Of a stretch of DNA of 27,297 nt, positions 25,299 to 27,297 are shown piece after piece. The first letter of the stretch is position 1. Every line of letters begins with the position of its first letter. The position numbers and the translations under genes were made by a program. Below the pieces are notes generated by a model. The model worked only from the letters and a program-made list of their open reading frames with translations. It had not been told where the DNA came from and searched no databases. This stretch comes from JBKPFU01 sp046728975 (lineage in GTDB: Bacteria > Actinomycetota > Thermoleophilia > Gaiellales > Gaiellaceae), in NCBI GenBank assembly GCA_046728975.1, contig JBKPFU010000131.1:1-27297 (forward strand), in the 5' to 3' direction.

Positions 25299-26152
25299 TC
25301 CTTGCCCTCGAGGCGCTGCAGCCCGCGGCGAGCGGCCTCAGCGCGTGAGCCGCACTGAATCAGGTCGCGGGCGCTGATCACCTCACAGCGGATGAACCCT
25401 CGCGCCATGTCGCTGTGGATCGAGCCGGCCGCGTCCAAGGCCGTCCTCCCGCGCGGGAGCGTCCACGCGCGAGCCTCGTTCTCGTTCGCGGTGAAGAAGA
25501 CGATCAAATCCATCGCCTCGAACAGCCGGCGCACGACCTGCTCGAGCGCGGGCGGGCCCTCACGAAACTCCGCCGCCTCGGCCTCGCCGAGCTCTGCGAG
25601 CTCCAGCTCGAGCTTCGCGTCGATGCCCCTCGGCCCGTTCTCCACAGCGAGGAGCGGCTTCGTCGTCAGCGGCTCCAGCTCGGGAGGCAGCCCGCCCTCG
25701 AACTCGGAGAGCGGCCCCTCCGCTTCGAGATGGGAGAGGACGCGCTCGAGCTCCTCGACCTCCGCCTTCAGCTTCGGATCGCCCGACTTGGCCTGCGCGC
25801 GGACGCGCTCCAACCGCTTCTCGGCGTGGTCGCGGTCGGCGACCAGTAGCTCGAGCCGAAGCGTCTCGAGGTCGGCCGCGGCGTCGCGGGTGCCCGAGAA
25901 GGAGTCGACGACCGCGAGGAGCGCGTCGACCTGACGGAGGTTTCCGAGCATCGCAGCGCCGGTGCCCGGCACCTCGACGATCCGCACCGTCGCGGGCGTG
26001 ACCTTCGGCGACCCGATCACCGCGGCCACCTGGTCGAGCCGCTCGTCGGCGATGGGCGCGACTCCCACGTGCGAGTGGCCGCCGGCGTGCGTCAGGGCCT
26101 CGAACAGCGTCGTCTTGCCCGATCCGGGCAATCCGACCAAACCGACTTCCAC
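25250..26152 (-). CDS. Short YchF/OLA1-like P-loop GTPase/ATPase
   Basis: The protein has 300 residues, against about 360 for YchF. Walker A is GLPGSGKTT (7-15) instead of the usual GLPNVGKST. The G3 stretch is VEVPGTGAAMLGN (59-71), where YchF has DIAGLVKGASKGEGLGN, so switch II is shortened. The region expected to hold NxxE/NKxD reads KPLLAVENGPRG. The C-terminal TGS domain is well kept: FFTANENEARAWTLPRGRTA, MARGFIRCEVIS and LEGKDYVVEDGDVLNIRF. YchF proteins hydrolyse ATP and bind ribosomes. This looks like a divergent paralog. The start is a GTG at 26152, two bases after the sigma factor gene. Confidence 0.85.
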   Translation of the reverse strand: MEVGLVGLPGSGKTTLFEALTHAGGHSHVGVAPIADERLDQVAAVIGSPKVTPATVRIVEVPGTGAAMLGNLRQVDALLAVVDSFSGTRDAAADLETLRLELLVADRDHAEKRLERVRAQAKSGDPKLKAEVEELERVLSHLEAEGPLSEFEGGLPPELEPLTTKPLLAVENGPRGIDAKLELELAELGEAEAAEFREGPPALEQVVRRLFEAMDLIVFFTANENEARAWTLPRGRTALDAAGSIHSDMARGFIRCEVISARDLIQCGSRAEAARRGLQRLEGKDYVVEDGDVLNIRFSV

Positions 26153-26154
26153 GC

Positions 26155-26727
26155 TTACGACGCTATCTGCTTCTGCAACGAGACGAGCGCGCGGTGCTGG
26201 AGCGACTTGATCGCGCCCTCGGTCTTGCCGAGCACCGTCGCCGCGTCCGAGTTGGAAAAGTTGAACACGAACTTCAGCGTCAGCACCTGCTTCTGCTCGT
26301 GCGAGAGGTTCTCGATCAGCTCGAGCATGCTCTTTCGCCCGATCGACTCGAGTGCTTCCTCTTCGGCGGCGCTCTCTTCCGGGACCTCAGGCTCCGGGAC
26401 CTCCTCTTCCGGCTGCCATCGCCGGTTGGCGCGGAAGTGGTCCATCGCGAGGTTGTGGGCGATCCGAAAGAGCCAAGCGGAGAACGGCGCCGATCGCCAG
26501 CGGAACCGGCCTATCGACTCCAGCATCTTGAGGAACGTCTGCGTCGTCAGGTCTTCGGCGTCGTGGCGGTTGCCGACGCTCATGTGCAGGTAGCTGTAGA
26601 TACGGTCGAAGTGGAGGAGGTAGAGCTCCTCCAAGGCTTCCCGCTCGCCCTGCTGGGCTCGATCGACGAGCATTCGAAGCCTGGCGTTCGTCCCCGACGT
26701 TGCGGCGCCGGCCGCGTTCTGCGCCAT
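26155..26727 (-). CDS. ECF-type RNA polymerase sigma factor
   Basis: The protein has 190 residues. Region 2 (about 38-108) contains LHFDRIYSYL, NRHDAEDLTTQTFLKML and AWLFRIAHNLAMDHFRANRR, as in group 4 sigma factors. A Glu/Pro-rich linker (about 110-135) leads to region 4 (about 140-188): LSHEQKQVLTLKFVFNFSNS, then TEGAIKSLQHRALVSLQ. No anti-sigma gene is seen beside it: the neighbours are a YchF-like protein and a small unknown protein. The ATG at 26727 is the family-consistent start. What it switches on cannot be told from this window. Confidence 0.93.
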   Translation of the reverse strand: MAQNAAGAATSGTNARLRMLVDRAQQGEREALEELYLLHFDRIYSYLHMSVGNRHDAEDLTTQTFLKMLESIGRFRWRSAPFSAWLFRIAHNLAMDHFRANRRWQPEEEVPEPEVPEESAAEEEALESIGRKSMLELIENLSHEQKQVLTLKFVFNFSNSDAATVLGKTEGAIKSLQHRALVSLQKQIAS

Positions 26728-26774
26728 CGGCCAGGGAATGCCCCGTCCGTCGCTTCTCGTAACTAGCGCCTGGC

Positions 26775-27011
26775 CTATGGGCCGGAGAAGCCGAGGCGCG
26801 CTTCGCGCGTGAACCGCTTCACGTAGACGACGCGCTTGAGTGCGATCGTGTAGCGGCCATCGTCGGCCTCGAGCGCGAGCGACCCGTCGCTTCCGGAGTT
26901 CAGCGCCTGCTCAAGCTGGTCGGCGGAGTTTTCGGTGACGAGCGCGCCCATGATCTGGCCGCCGTCGAAGCCGATCTCGACGCGGATGAGCTCAGTGGGC
27001 GGCACGGTCAT
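26775..27011 (-). CDS. Hypothetical 78-residue protein
   Basis: I do not recognise this protein. From the ATG at 27011 it has 78 residues with beta-rich character: LIRVEIGFDGGQIMGALVT, GSLALEADDGRYTIALKRVVYVKRF. That pattern suggests a small beta-barrel or PilZ-like/SH3-like sheet, but no motif is decisive. An in-frame start at 27098 would add 29 residues over a palindromic region and seems less likely. It lies 47 bases upstream of the sigma factor gene on the same strand and may be co-transcribed; a role as its partner is open. Confidence 0.6.
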   Translation of the reverse strand: MTVPPTELIRVEIGFDGGQIMGALVTENSADQLEQALNSGSDGSLALEADDGRYTIALKRVVYVKRFTREARLGFSGP

Positions 27012-27158
27012 GTCCGTGGAATTCTGGCGTGCGAGGAGCGCGCCAGGCAAGGACGCAGGGAGCGGCCATATGCGCAATATGGGCGCGACCGAGGACACCG
27101 CCTGGCGCAGCTAATCGCGCGCCAGGAACCGCGAGATATGCCCGTGCCGTCCACCAGC
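27012..27158. other. Intergenic region with concentric inverted repeats
   Basis: These 147 bases between the epimerase stop and the small gene's start carry no gene I can support. They hold a 9-bp inverted repeat (27040-27048 with 27100-27108) centred on the same point as a 6-bp one (27066-27071 with 27077-27082), plus a further GCGCCAGG copy at 27119-27126. The region probably includes the promoter of the small-protein/sigma-factor/ychF run. Confidence 0.55.
27040..27108. repeat. Concentric inverted repeats
   Basis: GCGCCAGGC at 27040-27048 is the exact reverse complement of 27100-27108. Inside lies CCATAT (27066-27071), five bases, then ATATGG (27077-27082). Both pairs are centred at 27074. 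The inner pair is AT-rich in a GC-rich setting, which suits an operator or a cruciform-forming site. It lies upstream of the sigma-factor operon. Confidence 0.6.
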
Positions 27159-27297
27159 TCATGGGGAGACGATCTCCGCCAGCACGCCGTGCGCCGAGTC
27201 CGGATGGACGAACGCGACCTCGAGCCCGAACAACCCCTTCCGCGGCTCGGAGTCGATCAGCTCGGCGCCTTGACCTGCGAGGTGGTCGAGCGCCTCC
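27159..27297 (-). CDS. Methylmalonyl-CoA epimerase (5' truncated at window edge)
   Basis: Only the last 45 residues and the stop are visible; the start lies right of the window. The sequence reads ALDHLAGQGAELIDSEPRKG, then LFGLEVAFVHPDSAHGVLAE, then IVSP and the stop. It matches the end of the VOC-fold methylmalonyl-CoA epimerase, where the pattern LIDEEPR..G....AFLHP.S..GVL.E is usual. The enzyme interconverts the (R) and (S) forms of methylmalonyl-CoA in propionyl-CoA metabolism. The final Glu (VLAE) is a metal ligand in this fold. Being short, it is easily missed by length-based gene finding. Confidence 0.82.
   Translation of the reverse strand, partial: EALDHLAGQGAELIDSEPRKGLFGLEVAFVHPDSAHGVLAEIVSP

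Overview
This is a gene-dense, GC-rich bacterial segment with frequent GTG and TTG starts. A high-GC actinobacterium, possibly of the Thermoleophilia type, fits best: the nuo order, the CxxxC-type arsenate reductase and the Mrp and YchF variants all point that way. No rRNA or tRNA gene is present to settle the lineage, so the placement is inference.

Region 1 (1-12501, + strand) is the body of a complex I operon. It runs from a left-truncated nuoD through nuoE, F, G, H, I, J, K, L, M and N. Most genes are joined by 4-8 base start/stop overlaps. The main break is a 109-base gap between nuoF and nuoG that holds a hairpin followed by six T. Genes for the NADH-oxidising arm (E, F, G), the Q-module (D, H, I) and the membrane arm (J-N) are all present; nuoA-C would lie to the left of the window.

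Region 2 (12498-15970) has a small membrane protein gene on the - strand, then a tightly coupled + strand cluster of five genes: a UPF0173-like metal-dependent hydrolase, an unrecognised 93-residue protein, a DUF1028 Ntn-hydrolase-like protein with a peptidoglycan-binding-like tail, and two tandem cupin-TPR paralogs. I know no described pathway for this set, and it is the best candidate here for an uncharacterised system.

Region 3 (15953-19668) has a short Ldh2-family oxidoreductase and an Mrp-type ATPase on the - strand. A MacB-like permease follows on the + strand and a LolD/MacB-like ATPase on the - strand. The permease and the ATPase face each other and overlap at their 3' ends.

Region 4 (18949-23507) is a - strand run, in transcription order: DUF1015 protein, inositol monophosphatase-like phosphatase, DUF5063 protein, DUF72 protein, and the ABC ATPase. 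An OB-HD (YhaM-like) protein diverges from DUF1015.

Region 5 (23504-25298) is an arsenic island. arsR-arsC (-) and arsM plus a small Cys-rich protein (+) diverge around two 6-6-6 inverted repeats that look like ArsR operators. No arsenite efflux gene is in the window.

Region 6 (25250-27297, - strand) holds a shortened YchF-like GTPase/ATPase, an ECF-type sigma factor, a small unrecognised protein, and the 3' end of a methylmalonyl-CoA epimerase gene cut by the right edge.

Packing is extreme. All five convergent gene pairs overlap at their stop ends, and all four divergent pairs are separated by about 55 bases or less.
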